Assembly (NCBI GenBank): GCA_001936135.1 | Contig: CP012822.1 | Span: 682,001-746,000 of the forward strand | Length of the DNA stretch: 64,000 nucleotides | Source: Saccharomycopsis fibuligera x Saccharomycopsis cf. fibuligera | Lineage: Eukaryota > Ascomycota > Saccharomycetes > Ascoideales > Saccharomycopsidaceae | Reading direction: 5' to 3' | Shown: positions 1-11,784 of the stretch, piece after piece | Position numbering within the stretch: the stretch's first letter is position 1 | Layout: each line of letters starts with the position of its first letter | Program-made: the position numbers and the translations under genes | The notes under the pieces: model-generated | Told to the model about the DNA's origin: nothing | The model's database searches: none | What the model saw: the letters and a program-made list of their open reading frames with translations, nothing else

Positions 1-206
1 GCAAGATGCCATATAAATTAACGATGTGTGCCTTGCATAAAACAAGTATACATTACGGTAAACATGTAAACATGTAAACATGCAATCATGCAAAAAACCT
101 CAGTCTTGGCCAAATAAAAATGAAAAAAAAAAGATACATAAAAAAAAAAAAAAAAAATCAAAAATATTATACAAAACTAATTTTAAAAAGAAAGCGATAA
201 CTCAGC

Positions 207-1562
207 TCAGCTAGTATACAACTCTCCGGTTTTAGCGTCATCCTTCATCATCTTCCAGTCTCTGTCTTTATCAAATTCTTGGTTCAACTCATTCAACTCT
301 TTTTCTTCATCTTCAGTGATTTGATGATATGTATCTGGAATCTCATCCATCCTCACACTAGGTGCCCCGTTTAAAAATCTTAACTGCTCGAGAATTCGTA
401 TGCGCACGCTTTCCAAATATTTTTTTGTATTTTTATTTTCAATCCGATCTCCCAAATTCGGATGAAGTGAATAATCCGGACCAAAAAAACTCTTGTATGG
501 TAAACTATCCGGTAACTTACCATTAGGTAACTCAACATTATTCAATACACTAGTCTCGTAACACCAAAGACGGGAAACGTTTCTTGGAGTATACCCACCA
601 CCTCCAACTACCAACATCGGGATTCCGAAAGATTGAATATACTTGACACACGCACCATGACCTTTGATGTTCAAGTTAAAACACCCTAGCCGGTCACAAC
701 CTAGAGAATCTGCGCCACACTGTTGTACAATTACGCTCGGTTGGAAACTCGATATTATTGGCTCAATTATAGATTTGAATAATTTGAGATAATTTTCATC
801 TTCAATTCCGTCTCTCAAGGGTACGTTCACCGCGAAATTTTTGCCTTTACCAATGCCGACTTCGTTGAAGTTCCCTGTTGCTGGAAAAAAAGACCCGTTA
901 TACTTATGGAAAGAACAAGTTAGTACTCTGTCAGTGGTATAGAATGCTTCTTGCACCCCGTCGCCATGATGCAAATCAATATCAACATAAAGCACTCTTG
1001 GATAATACTTGAGCAACTCCAAAATAGATAGCACAATATCATTGATGTAACAAAACCCGCTAGGTGCGTATTTCTTTGCATGATGTAGCCCACCAGACCA
1101 GTTAATAGCAATATCGCTGGCCCCGCTAATAAGTTTACTGGTAGCGTCTAATGAAGAGCCAGCATACATTGCTCCATATTGATACAAACCATCAAATATA
1201 GGACAATCGTCGCCAATATTGAACTCTTTAGAAGCTGCTTTGTTAACGCTCTCGGGAGTTACTTTTTGCAAGAAATCAACGTACTCAGGAGAATGAAACT
1301 CTAAAAGTTCTTTTTTAGTGGCTGGCCGGGCTTGGTACAAGTCCATCTTTTCGTAGAGCTTGTAAGCCATCACTAAATGATCAGTTAGGGTTAATCTAAA
1401 TGGTTTCATGGGATGATGCGGGCCATAATGGTACGCTGCCACATCAGGATTGAAATGGTAAGAGACATGGGTCTTGTTGGTGGCGGTTAGCTCTTCGTAG
1501 AACGGCGTTTCTGATGTGGACTTTTCATCTTTAGCAAATGTGTCTGTGAAGTGTAGTGACAT
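207..1562 (-). CDS. HOS2: Class I histone deacetylase Hos2
   Basis: The 451-residue protein matches the Rpd3/Hos2 zinc deacetylases in length and motifs. Visible are the active-site stretch GGLHHAKK (about residues 150-160), the zinc-ligand motif [10 protein letters not shown], the second-Asp region [17 protein letters not shown] and the glycine-rich loop [17 protein letters not shown]. All catalytic His and Asp residues are present. In yeast Hos2 is the catalytic subunit of the Set3C complex, which deacetylates H3/H4 tails in transcribed regions; that role is inferred from the family. Closeness to Hos2 rather than Rpd3 or Hos1 rests on the run around [12 protein letters not shown] and the C-terminal RFLNGAPSV. 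The ATG at 1562 fits the usual N-terminus. The promoter is shared with the divergent FYVE gene. Confidence 0.93.
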   Translation of the reverse strand: MSLHFTDTFAKDEKSTSETPFYEELTATNKTHVSYHFNPDVAAYHYGPHHPMKPFRLTLTDHLVMAYKLYEKMDLYQARPATKKELLEFHSPEYVDFLQKVTPESVNKAASKEFNIGDDCPIFDGLYQYGAMYAGSSLDATSKLISGASDIAINWSGGLHHAKKYAPSGFCYINDIVLSILELLKYYPRVLYVDIDLHHGDGVQEAFYTTDRVLTCSFHKYNGSFFPATGNFNEVGIGKGKNFAVNVPLRDGIEDENYLKLFKSIIEPIISSFQPSVIVQQCGADSLGCDRLGCFNLNIKGHGACVKYIQSFGIPMLVVGGGGYTPRNVSRLWCYETSVLNNVELPNGKLPDSLPYKSFFGPDYSLHPNLGDRIENKNTKKYLESVRIRILEQLRFLNGAPSVRMDEIPDTYHQITEDEEKELNELNQEFDKDRDWKMMKDDAKTGELYTS

Positions 1563-1783
1563 TCGTGTGTTGTTGTGCTATGCTGTGCTATGCTGTGCTG
1601 TGCTGTGTATACACTGGCCTTGTATGCTTCTGATTATAAATGCTTATATCTAAAGTGTGCTATTGTTATTGTGTGTGACGCGGAATATTGTTGCTATTGC
1701 TGCTTCTACTGCTGCTGAGTGTAGATATGCAAACGATGGTGTTCTCCATTCTGTATGCTACTAGTGTTTGTATTGCCGCTTTA

Positions 1784-1810
1784 TTTTTTTTTTTTTTTTT
1801 TTTTTTTTTT
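1784..1810. repeat. Poly(T) run, 27 nt
   Basis: Uninterrupted T homopolymer in the HOS2 promoter region, one of seven such tracts of 27-40 nt in the window. Confidence 0.95.
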
Positions 1811-2061
1811 GTTTTTCTTTCTTTCTCACACTTTTTGTTTTTCACCTGTGTGCTTCAATATTTTGGTTTTGTTTTTCTTGTGCTTTGGTGCTAAATTTGG
1901 ATACCAGAGCACCAGGGCCGCTCAACCAGAGATCTCTGCAATTTTCCGATTTATCAAGATTTCCAGTGGCAAGGTTATCGGGCTGAACAGGGCTTAATCG
2001 CCGGAGCTTGTAGCCAGCTGGATATCAAAGTACGAACGTCTCTGGGACTGGTGACATGGCG

Positions 2062-2095
2062 TATATGTTAGACATATATGTTAGACATATATGTT
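2062..2095. repeat. 13-bp tandem repeat
   Basis: Unit TATATGTTAGACA occurs twice in full plus a partial third copy. It lies in the HOS2/PIB2 intergenic region. No function is evident. Confidence 0.85.
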
Positions 2096-2476
2096 TCGAT
2101 TAGTGGAATCGGTGATAATACCGCAGGAAGTAGCTGGAATCTCCGGAATAGCATTGCATTTTAGCAGGCAACCAACATGAATTTACTAGCTACTTAGCTG
2201 GTAGATTGATCAATTGTTGGATGTGTTCATTGGTCATCGCACGAGCACTGCACTTATCTCATCCAATCACAGCGCACACTGATACAAACTTGCGGTTACC
2301 CGGAGCACATTGCAGCCGTCCGCCGAGATAAACTTACTTTCCTGCTTTTCCTATATTCCACAATAATCGCAGTAATAATAGTAGCAGCAAGATCCTACCT
2401 GCAGTTCAGAGAATCTCCGATTGATGAAAGGAAGCACAGCAAGAAAAACAACAGTGACCTTCTGCTTCAGCTATCT

Positions 2477-2478
<2 letters not shown>

Positions 2479-2507
<29 letters not shown>
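2479..2507. repeat. Poly(T) run, 29 nt
   Basis: Uninterrupted T homopolymer about 600 bp upstream of the PIB2-like ATG; a possible nucleosome-excluding promoter element (inference). Confidence 0.95.
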
Positions 2508-3110
2508 GGTGTAGCGCTTTGTAAGGTCTGGAAAGAGTATTCTTACGACACCGGTTGTCCCTATTCTTATCCACTCTCGTTGCCCAATATTGGCTTGGAC
2601 CTAGCCCTTTATCTCACATTCTGCCAATCAGTTTCGGGCTTATCTACACGCATCCCATCCCAGGATTACCTACTGCCTGCCCGCCGCTTTCTTTGCCTGT
2701 GTCTAGCTTGTGGTGGTGCTTCATCCAATCCGTTCCTTCTCTTGCTCCCTCAAATCTGGTGCGGCGCTTAAATACGAAACACTGATCACAGCAGAATAAA
2801 AAAAAAAACACAAGCGCTTGATTCAGCTGGCCTTCTTGCTTCTGTTTGACTTTGCCATTTGCAAAAAAAGAAAACGACAGACAGTGTCCCCCTCATCCAT
2901 TTGTTGCTTCATTGCGCAATCGCACAAGATCTTAACCTCCCGATAGCTTATCAGTCATCTTTACAATTTGCCGACGGAAAAGTTGTCTTAAAGCGTGTTT
3001 GACTTGTGCAACGGTTTCTCACCTACCGTACAATACAACGACTACCAATAGAAATCAGAACAACGCTTTCCATAGAACACAGAAGTTTCGCTAACACAGT
3101 CTGTTCAAAA

Positions 3111-6100
3111 ATGACCACAACAAATTCAGCCATAGATGAGGACGAGATCCTTAGAGCAAATGAGCAAAAATCCTTAACTGAGCAGGCGCTTAGGAAACTT
3201 TCTATGATGGCGGTTAGCAACTCCGACTTGAACATCAACGAAGACAGCAACGACGACAATTATGATAATAATTACTATAATACAACTAAAGTTCAAAACA
3301 GTTTTGTTACCAAAAACGAAGGCGAAAATAGCACACTTTTCGAAGTTGATGCCAAAGACACCGATAACAACAATAACGCTATTTATGAAAGTCCTCATTA
3401 TGACTCAGCACAAAAAGTGAACAATGATCTGAGTAGCTCCACCACCGCCAACACTCAAAAGTCAATTGGAGAGGCTGATAATAACGACGTTAAAAGTCAG
3501 GGGAACAATATAAATAAAGAAGCCAGTGGAAATGATCCAGACGAAGTGAATAACCCTGGCAATCCTAGCACTGTGGATCACAACGATGGCTCCGATGAGG
3601 GCAATACTCAAGAAAACAACAGTTATAGTACTAATCATAATACTAATGACTCCAATAATAGCAATAACAACAACGCTGGCCACATCAATAGCGATAGCAA
3701 TAACAATAATAGTGGCAGGAATAACAGTCTAAATAATGCTACCTCCGAAATTAATGAAGAAGACAATAGCCAAAGTAACAATTATCACAATATTCCTAGT
3801 CAAACAGATAATCACAGTAATACTGACACTGACATTGATAGGCAAAACCCAAGTTTCATCAGTTTATCACACCAATTTATACGATCTAGTTCCGTTAAAA
3901 GTAGCAATAAAACCCATTCGTCTCAAAATAGCAATGGTTCTAACAATTCGAACCAACAGCAAAATCAACAGCGGCAAAGAAATTATTCTAGCAATAGCAA
4001 TAGTAACAGTGGTGCTAGTTCAGATAGCTCAAGATCGAAAAGTAGGATTTCACCGTTGGACGAAAAAGTTGATGTAACCAAATCAAGAAATTATATTAGC
4101 TACGTGGAAAGTTCCGAACTTATTCCTTCAAATAACGGAAGCACAAATAGTTCGAATAACAACTACAATGATATTAATTTTAATCAGGCTACTAGTAACA
4201 GCAGCAATATGAAACACAACGGTTCTAATCTAAGTAACGGTCACAATAACAATGGTCTGGCAGCGAATATTGCACAACAAAATAGTAAGCAGAACATTAT
4301 TAATGGTCATGATGTTGCTTTAAAAAATGGGCCTCCTATTGCACCAATACTTGATTTTAAAACTTCTCAAGGACATGTTCACCAACAACCATCTCAACTT
4401 CATGTGCAGCAGCAACAACAGTTTGCGCTTAACAGCCGCAACCGCGCACCACACCCAGCACAATTACAACAACAACAGCAGTTTCTTGCACAGCATCCAC
4501 AGCACTATCCATTTCAGCATCAAAATACACAACAGCAACTTCCTCAGCATTCCCAACAGTATCAAGCTCAACAGATTTCCCTGCATTACCCTCAGGGATA
4601 TGGACGAGGCAGCGTTGATCCTAGCTCAGTAAACATTTTCTCTAACCAGGACATAATTAATAATAAACTCAAGATGCAGAAACAGAAAGCTCATCCAAAC
4701 AACAAGCACCATTCTGCTGGTAGTATAACCACTGTCCATAATAAGCATTCCCAAGATCAGCCTGATACTCGCGAAGGTGAGGAAGATTTGCCAGAAGGTA
4801 TCGGTAGACCATTATATGTTCCTGCAGTAATTAGAAAAACAGAAGAAACAATTGACTTACAAGAATATTACATGAACTTGAAGGAAAAACAAAAACGCCA
4901 GCAGCAGCTAAAACTACTACAACAAGCACAGCAGCAACAACAACAACAGCAACAAAAGAAAGGTTCCAAAGCATCAAGTTTATCTTCGTCGCCTAATAGC
5001 ATTAGTGGCAATATTAATGAATCTTTAAATGGTGGCACAAGTTCGAACTTGGAAGCTAACACCAACAACTCTAGTAGCATAAATCGTCATGGACTAGAAA
5101 ATAAAGCTTTCTCAGCCTCTAATGGCTCAATAATTAACTACTTCTTTAATAGCTGCTCACCAAACAATAGCAGTGGCTCTAGTCCTGCTCCTTCTCACCA
5201 ACCAAAACAATATAACAGCAATGATCAACAGCAGCCATCAAAACAACACAAACAACGGCTCCGCAATTTGACTAATGGCAGTGTGCGTCAAGTCAGTAAT
5301 GGTAATGCATTGAGTAAAAGTGATAATTCTAATCGCAATAGTAATGGTAATGGTAATGGCACAATATCTTCTATTTCATCCTCATTTAACAATTTTGTCG
5401 GGAATTATTATTTCAATCGTCAAAATGATTCAAGTACCACAGGTCCAGCTGCGGCTATTGGCATCAAAAATCCAACAGTCAGTGGCAGCAGCACTAGTCT
5501 ACAAAGTTTCTTTTCTCCGGGGAAAAAAACAGCCGTCAGTACTGCTCACTGGAAACCTGATTCTAGTGCTCGCAAATGTCATAACTGTCAACGTGAATTC
5601 AATTTGTTGAATCGCAAGCATCATTGTCGCAAATGTGGAGAAATCTTTTGTGATAATTGTTTGAAATATACTGTAAAATTGGATTTTTATATAAATTTCA
5701 AAATTTTCAATGAATCAGATTTTATCAGCAGTGGGGTGAAATTAAGTCACCGTGATGAAATCGGTATCGATTGCAAGTCATGCTATGGCTGCTATAAAAA
5801 ATACAAGTATTATTTACAGGAAAAGCTTACTGAGTTGGCAAATTGTGATGAGGAAATAACTTGCTCTAAAGCATCGTCAGCATCGTTAATAGCTGATCCA
5901 GACGCTACTGTGTTAAAAAATGAACCGTATGGTGAACTAAGCAGTGGTGCTGCTGTTAGCAGAAACAACAACAATGCCAATATCGCTAATAATAACAACC
6001 ATAACCATAACAATAACAATAATGGCGGCGGTACCAAATTCGAACAGGCAAGCGACAGGAAGTCTTTGGCAACAAATAATCGTGGCGACAAGGGGCCTTC

Positions 6101-6212
6101 TGGAGTGATACCTAATGCGTATCGTCGACCATCAGTGTATAATCGCACGGGTCAAGAAGCAAATAATGATTTTGATACCGAGGATGACGGTTACGATTGG
6201 AGCACTTTTTAA
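3111..6212 (+). CDS. PIB2: Pib2-like FYVE-domain protein (TORC1 regulator)
   Basis: The protein has 1033 residues from the ATG at 3111; the frame is open further upstream but has no earlier ATG. Residues 1-800 are Asn/Ser/Gln-rich and probably disordered. A FYVE-type zinc domain occupies about residues 821-905, with CHNC, RKHHCRKCGEIFC and a final CKSC...C. The run KHHCRKCG carries the basic PI3P-binding motif. The C-terminus ends in YDWSTF, resembling the tail motif of Pib2. In S. cerevisiae Pib2 sits on the vacuole, binds PI3P and activates TORC1 in response to glutamine; that role is inferred. The protein is longer than S. cerevisiae Pib2 (about 635 residues), mainly through N-rich expansion. 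Other FYVE families (Vps27, Vac1, Fab1) lack their accompanying domains here. Confidence 0.72.
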   Translation: MTTTNSAIDEDEILRANEQKSLTEQALRKLSMMAVSNSDLNINEDSNDDNYDNNYYNTTKVQNSFVTKNEGENSTLFEVDAKDTDNNNNAIYESPHYDSAQKVNNDLSSSTTANTQKSIGEADNNDVKSQGNNINKEASGNDPDEVNNPGNPSTVDHNDGSDEGNTQENNSYSTNHNTNDSNNSNNNNAGHINSDSNNNNSGRNNSLNNATSEINEEDNSQSNNYHNIPSQTDNHSNTDTDIDRQNPSFISLSHQFIRSSSVKSSNKTHSSQNSNGSNNSNQQQNQQRQRNYSSNSNSNSGASSDSSRSKSRISPLDEKVDVTKSRNYISYVESSELIPSNNGSTNSSNNNYNDINFNQATSNSSNMKHNGSNLSNGHNNNGLAANIAQQNSKQNIINGHDVALKNGPPIAPILDFKTSQGHVHQQPSQLHVQQQQQFALNSRNRAPHPAQLQQQQQFLAQHPQHYPFQHQNTQQQLPQHSQQYQAQQISLHYPQGYGRGSVDPSSVNIFSNQDIINNKLKMQKQKAHPNNKHHSAGSITTVHNKHSQDQPDTREGEEDLPEGIGRPLYVPAVIRKTEETIDLQEYYMNLKEKQKRQQQLKLLQQAQQQQQQQQQKKGSKASSLSSSPNSISGNINESLNGGTSSNLEANTNNSSSINRHGLENKAFSASNGSIINYFFNSCSPNNSSGSSPAPSHQPKQYNSNDQQQPSKQHKQRLRNLTNGSVRQVSNGNALSKSDNSNRNSNGNGNGTISSISSSFNNFVGNYYFNRQNDSSTTGPAAAIGIKNPTVSGSSTSLQSFFSPGKKTAVSTAHWKPDSSARKCHNCQREFNLLNRKHHCRKCGEIFCDNCLKYTVKLDFYINFKIFNESDFISSGVKLSHRDEIGIDCKSCYGCYKKYKYYLQEKLTELANCDEEITCSKASSASLIADPDATVLKNEPYGELSSGAAVSRNNNNANIANNNNHNHNNNNNGGGTKFEQASDRKSLATNNRGDKGPSGVIPNAYRRPSVYNRTGQEANNDFDTEDDGYDWSTF

Positions 6213-6945
6213 CTTCTAACGCTAAAAATGATGATTTGAATAACGGCTATTTTAGTTTATTGTTTACAATTCAATATCTTTTGTGCAGTACAGAATTACT
6301 TGTTATCTTAAATTTTTTTAACTTTATTATCTATTATTTTTTTTTTTTTTTTTTTCAATTCACTCATTCATTCATTGATTTCGGTTTCATTAATTTGTTT
6401 CCCTTCTTCTTTGCATGTTTGCTTTTTACTAATGTTTTTGGTACAACACATTTTGGGGATTTGTCTTTTGTTTATATTCAGTTTTGTTTTTTACTTGTAT
6501 TTGTTTTTCTATTGATTATCCGCTTTAAGGTACATTATACACTTTTTGGTTGCTTTTATATACAGATTAGGTAATTTGTTAATTTCCTACACCTGATACT
6601 ACTAAGCTTAATTTCAAAGACAATATACATTAGAGTCTATTCCAATGACTTGTTTTCAGTAATGAGTGAGTGAGTTAGTGATAGAGCAATGTGCTTGTCT
6701 GCATGTCTGTTTATGGACATGTCTGTATCTTGGTAAATCCATTAACATATGCATGGATTGGTACTAGAGAACAGAACTGTACAGCAACACTATTGTGTAA
6801 CAGCTCGACACATTGACAACTTGATGTACTGACATATTGAAAGCTCATAATACAATTCAAAGATAACAGAAGAAATCGGAACTGGAGTCTGTTGGCACGT
6901 ATTTCTGTGCTAGCTAAATTGGTTTATATAGCGCTTGGTTTTCTT

Positions 6946-7009
6946 GGCTAGTTATGGCTTGGCTAGTTATGGCTTGGCTAGTTATGGCTTGGCTATTTAT
7001 GGCTTGGCT
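6946..7009. repeat. 15-bp tandem repeat, 4 units
   Basis: Unit GGCTAGTTATGGCTT is repeated at 6946, 6961, 6976 and, with one change, 6991, followed by a partial unit. Confidence 0.93.
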
Positions 7010-8642
7010 GACCTATGTACTATACTATGGCATACCCAGCATTCATTGAATAGTCGCTATTAATTACAAATTAATACTGCAGTTAAGTAAAAGAAACATA
7101 ATGAAGATATACTACTCTTAGAAAATGAGTTAAATCTATTTTTTAATCTATCACAACAACCCTGCAATACTAAATATCAGGTGTCAAACGGCAAAGACTT
7201 TGACGTTATTGAAGATCGCAATTCGATTAACTAAATAAAAGAATTTCTAAGAAGTAAGTAACAACTTACTCAAGTATATTCAAAATTCACAATCATATGC
7301 AGTTCATAAAAATTGCCTTTTAAAGTATATAGGCTAAAAAAAGACAATGTGCTTAAGCACAATTACTTTGTTTTACTTCACTCCAATGTATTAGTTGGTG
7401 TTATACAAAAAGTAGGTAGTATTTAACATATTGTTTGTAATAGTACATTAAAGTATATGCTATTGCCTATAGAAGCGTTTTCCTCAACAAACGAACTAAA
7501 ACTGGCTACTAGCTTGGGGTTACCTAAACTCGGTTATGATGATTGCTCTATTAACTTTAGCGCCTTTAGTTAATTATTACTCTTTTTTGTGCGTCGTTAA
7601 TAGCTACAATTATGAAACATTAATTATCTGTTTTTCCGTATTTAGAAAAAAAGAGGCTACTTTATAAAATCACACAATAACAAAAAGAGAACGAGAAAGG
7701 AAATCAGAAAATCAATCATAAACTCTCCACAGAAAGCTGCGACTGCGTAACGATTACTATCAGAATACTTTGCTCAAAAACTAATGAAAGCAATTCCCGT
7801 AAAACTTGCTTTTCCCCTACAAATATCAGCCCACTGTCCAATTTTATACAAAAAAAGAAAGAAATAACACGTAAAAGTTCTAATGGAAGGTTTTATCCGA
7901 AGTTTTGAATACTTTTTAGCCAAACCCAATTTGGTACATAAATCCATGAACCCGCGCGCACGTCTATTGTTAAGCACATATTATCGCATATTGATACTTG
8001 GTACATACCACTGCATCATAGTGCGTGATAATGCTTTGGGAAAAATTTAATATTTTCTGGTTAAATAAGTACAAAACAGAACGGAAAATTGATACGCCGT
8101 TGAGTAAATGTATCACATATACTTCGCAGGGTGATTTTGTCAACGAACTTTGCTTGGGCCCAAACGAATATGCTTGCACTGTCCGAATGGTGTGTGCAAG
8201 ATGTATATGTATACTGTCGTCGCATCCTTGGTTTAAATATCGTAATGGTCTGGCTTAAATCATCCTTAAGCCTCCATTTTCGTTGAATGATGGCAGCGCG
8301 TGTTTTCTTGCGAAATCTTTTTTTAGATCTTTCAATTAACTATGATGTTTATACCTATAGCATGCTTACAAATTTCTAGTTATTTTTTATTTTTTTTGTT
8401 TTCTTTGGCCAGCTTTGAATTCTTAATATTTCTTTATGACTCTTATCGAAATATCTCTGTCATAATACATGCTGGGTAAGCCTTAGTGTCTGGTACAGAC
8501 TTACAAGCAATATTTTCAACAATTTGGGCACTCACACGACAAATCAACAACCCTAAAAATAAGCGAGGTCAATGAAAACACTTTTTTCCCCACCCCAACC
8601 CCTCAGCCCAGATCCACGTCCGGGAAACTGCGCAGTGCAATT

Positions 8643-9122
8643 CTATATATACAAAAACTCTGAAATGGTTTTGCGGTTCATGTTACAAATTTGCGCCAGC
8701 ATATACCAGGACCCACCGCTTTTACACTTTGTACACTGAGAAGCTATGCTATTTTTAATTCTGTGCAGAAACGGTCTTGCTGCAGACAGACGCTTTATTT
8801 TTGTGTGGTATTTGTTTACACAAAAGCTTTGCTTGTGAAAAGATATTTTTTTGCATTTTTTCTGTTTGATGGCTTCATATTTTTGACATGCTTTACAAAA
8901 ATTCTGTTGCTTGTCTGAATTGAGTTCATGTTCAATATTTTTGCATCGTGGATGGTTACATGATAACTGATGGTCATGTTGCAACACGGGTTCAAATTGA
9001 CTTGCAGGGCCAAGACTTCCCGGTACAACATTTTTTTTGTTTTGTGGTGCATACGCTAGCTTGCAGTGGCGGGCTGATGCAAATATGGCAGGCAGCTTAA
9101 TATACACACTCTTGGCAAGCAT
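8643..9122 (-). CDS. Possible small Cys-rich protein (159 aa), doubtful
   Basis: An ATG-started frame of 159 codons in an otherwise gene-free region. It encodes a basic, Cys/His-rich protein with pairs such as CNHPRC, CKAC and CTKC, spaced loosely like zinc ligands. I do not recognise a family. Length alone is weak evidence in AT-rich DNA, and the composition (many Lys and Ile) is close to what random sequence would give. It could be a decayed gene or chance. Confidence 0.25.
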   Translation of the reverse strand: MLAKSVYIKLPAIFASARHCKLAYAPQNKKNVVPGSLGPASQFEPVLQHDHQLSCNHPRCKNIEHELNSDKQQNFCKACQKYEAIKQKKCKKISFHKQSFCVNKYHTKIKRLSAARPFLHRIKNSIASQCTKCKSGGSWYMLAQICNMNRKTISEFLYI

Positions 9123-9740
9123 AGAATTATCAACGGCGAAAATTTTACAGTTTATTCTTTTCTTCTCTATTAATATACAAAGCCGTCCTTATATTTAAAC
9201 TGAAAATTTTTGAAGTGGGGCGCCCGCCACATTGAACTGCATCATGATGCCAAAACTGAATATCACTGGTCTTTTTTATTTTTGTCGTGTTGGCTTCAGC
9301 TATTTTAATATAGATGCATTCTGTCATATTCACATTTTTTGCTGTCTCTGCGCTATATTCCGCTAAGTTTGTCTGACGTAGGTTACCTGGTGGCTTTTAT
9401 CCGACAACTTATGGTCGTTTTCCTTGTTCTCCTTGATACTAACAGTAAAACTACATATTTCGGTTGTTTCAGACATAGAAGCTTGCCAGCAGAACAGAGG
9501 TGGGGGCTTAGAGGCTTGTAACAAAGAAAGGCCAAGAGATCAAAGTACTGCAGGATTATGCACGATTACGGTGGCATGGAACTAGCGTGGGAAGATAGTT
9601 GATTTGAATACATTTACAATTTGCGCGTCCACGTACCGCCAAATTAGATACACCAGTAGGTTGTTCCAGCATGGGCAAAATAAACTACCGAAGGCCATCC
9701 GTTTGAAGTATTTTGGAAGCCAATGGGCAACGTTTTGTGC

Positions 9741-9812
9741 TTGTTTTGCTGGGCGGTTGTTTTGCTGGGCGGTTGTTTTTCTGGGCGGTTGTTTTTCTGG
9801 GCGGTTGTTTTG
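9741..9812. repeat. 16-bp tandem repeat, about 4.5 units
   Basis: Unit TTGTTTT(G/T)CTGGGCGG is repeated at 9741, 9757, 9773 and 9789 plus a partial copy. The first two units carry TTGC and the next two TTTC. It produces spurious Pro/Lys/Thr-repeat ORFs on the minus strand. Confidence 0.93.
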
Positions 9813-10506
9813 AAACTCTATCTTTATCTCTGGTATAACGTTTGGGCAAGTCGCGCGTCTGGGTAACGACAACATGGTTGAGGTGGGCTACAGGTAAGCT
9901 TTGTGGTCGCAAATGATAGCAATGTGAAAATGGTGCAGTTATGCGGGAACATTGCAGTCCTAGCTGTTCTAAACATCCTTTTTCTGCGGTGTTTTAATGT
10001 TTTTTTCCTGGTTTTGTGCCTTTTTTTTCTGTCTTACCCGGGAGCTGCCTGCTTCATGTGCGTTTCTGCACTGTGCAACTTGCAAGCATCAATTCGGGAA
10101 ATAAACGTGCAGCGCTGCATCGACACCCGCAGCCCAAAAACATTTGAGATAGTTAGGCTGATGTGATGTTCACTATTTCTGCAGCCCCGAAACAACAAAT
10201 AGCGCACTTTTTTTCTCTTGTTTTCTTCTCCCTGCCTCACTCCTATTTTGTTTCAGCCTATTTTCAGCTTGGAGTGCTTTCTCCATATATATTAATATAT
10301 ATAAATCCTTGATTCTTGTTGTTTGCCTTTTTTTTCTTTTTCTTTGACCTTAGTCTCACTGCCATACCAGCTTTTCTTTTGCTTTTTACCAAAGTTCTAC
10401 AGCTTCTTTATACGTCAGTTACAGGTTTATGTTCGCTTAGAAGTCAATTTATAGATCCACGTTCTTCTTGCTACTTCATTCCCTCGCACTATTCATATTT
10501 TACAGA

Positions 10507-11100
10507 ATGTCTTCTAGAAACAGTCACAATTCATTCGATACCGACATTGAGTCTCAGAAACACTTATTAGACCCAGCATCATCATATGAAACTGATGTCG
10601 AGTCTCACAACGATGAAAAACTTGCAGACAAATTTTCCTCAATTGGCGTCAACGACACCAACATTCTCAACGATCAACGTCAAATTTGCAGACTAAAGAA
10701 CACAAAGAAAACTGTAATTCTTATTATCGCCACTTTTGCTCTCTTCAGCTTGCTTTCTCTTTTTATCGTTCCATCCAGATGTCGTCCGCAACAGCAGATA
10801 CAGAGTCCTCACGTCACTAAACAGGTTGATATGCATTCATTAACTTTGAATGTAACATCTACCACTGATATTGAAGACGGACAAAGCAAATATGAGCTTG
10901 CTGGTGAAACCAATACTAGCTACAATGATTTTGATTTCAAATTCAAATTAGCTGAGAGCTCAGAAAACAACGTTTACCATGACAGTGATGATTTTGCCAA
11001 GAATGAAAACATTGAACAAGAAACGCTGGTCAATAACGAAGAAAAGACTAACAGGGACGATAATTCTAACTCTGTTTACAATGACCATAACGACTACTAA
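10507..11100 (+). CDS. Unknown single-pass membrane protein (197 aa)
   Basis: From the ATG at 10507 the frame gives 197 residues. There is a hydrophilic, acidic N-terminal part (about 1-66, Ser/Asp-rich), one hydrophobic segment at about 69-88 (VILIIATFALFSLLSLFIV) preceded by Lys residues, and an acidic tail of about 110 residues with two N-glycosylation sequons (NVTS, NTSY). This is the layout of a type II membrane protein with a luminal or extracellular tail (inference). No family is recognised. The frame extends upstream to a TTG only, so the ATG is the natural start. There is no sign of splicing. Confidence 0.65.
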   Translation: MSSRNSHNSFDTDIESQKHLLDPASSYETDVESHNDEKLADKFSSIGVNDTNILNDQRQICRLKNTKKTVILIIATFALFSLLSLFIVPSRCRPQQQIQSPHVTKQVDMHSLTLNVTSTTDIEDGQSKYELAGETNTSYNDFDFKFKLAESSENNVYHDSDDFAKNENIEQETLVNNEEKTNRDDNSNSVYNDHNDY

Positions 11101-11356
11101 TCTAGCCTGACAGGTGCTGCCAATTTGGTAAATGGTTCTGCATACTCAATTTTAACCTCACTTATGACAACATCAAAATTGACCACTTGGTTGTTTTGTC
11201 ACCTTTTTTCTCTTTAATTTACGGCTGCTCTACTAATGTTTCATTTTCATGTTTTCTTTGACTTTTTTGATTTTTTCGTTTTATTTTTCAGTTATAAATC
11301 TTGCTCTAATTGGGTTTTTTGAGTTTTATTTGTTTTTACTCTTCTACGAAAGCGCT

Positions 11357-11360
<4 letters not shown>

Positions 11361-11395
<35 letters not shown>
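11361..11395. repeat. Poly(T) run, 35 nt
   Basis: Uninterrupted T homopolymer about 260 bp downstream of the 10507-11100 ORF. Confidence 0.95.
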
Positions 11396-11398
<3 letters not shown>

Positions 11399-11728
11399 CT
11401 CATGAAAGCTTTTCGCTTGCCCTGGTTATGTCTTTAATTTCTCTATTTTTCTTTATCAATACCTTGTTCCATTAATTATTTCTAATGAATCCTTGGTCAT
11501 TACTATCACTACCTCTTTTCTGCATAGCTTACAATATAAGCAGCTATTTATGCTTTGTTGATTTCAATACTACAATTCAATTTTCCTTCTATACTTTATG
11601 CCAACTCCTTACATTTAGTCCAGGTAGCTTGAAAAAAAAATATTACGTCTTGCTCGGTGGAAAGACTGTGAAAACAACAGCAGCAATCATTGCCTGTGAA
11701 CAGACTTTGTGCGCCAGGATATCTTTGC

Positions 11729-11784
11729 TATAGCTTATAGCATATAGCATATAGCTTATAGCATATAGCATATAGCATATAGCA
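11729..11784. repeat. 7-bp tandem repeat, 8 units
   Basis: Eight contiguous units TATAGC(A/T); units 1 and 4 end in T and the others in A. It lies in the intergenic region between two convergent genes. Confidence 0.93.

Larger units (their letters stand above)
1563..3110. other. Divergent intergenic region, HOS2 / PIB2-like gene
   Basis: This stretch of about 1.5 kb must hold both promoters. It contains two long T runs (1784-1810 and 2479-2507), a 13-bp unit repeated about 2.6 times at 2062-2095 and a purine/pyrimidine-skewed leader before the + gene. Short ORFs here run through homopolymers and look accidental. I see no RNA gene. Confidence 0.6.
6213..10506. other. Gene-poor 4.3-kb interval
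   Basis: The stretch is AT-rich with scattered stops. It contains a 15-bp array (6946-7009), a 16-bp array (9741-9812) and one doubtful Cys-rich ORF on the minus strand (8643-9122). The + gene at 10507 lies downstream, so the region may be an extended promoter. The TATATATTAATATATATAAA run near 10286-10305 is a TATA-like candidate. I see no tRNA. Confidence 0.5.

Noticed and set aside
6946-9812. Short tandem arrays as a CRISPR-like array
   Set aside because: Units are contiguous without spacers and this is a eukaryotic nuclear genome.
9582-9912. Minus-strand ORFs with Pro/Lys/Thr/Gln repeats
   Set aside because: They are translations of the 16-bp tandem array at 9741-9812.
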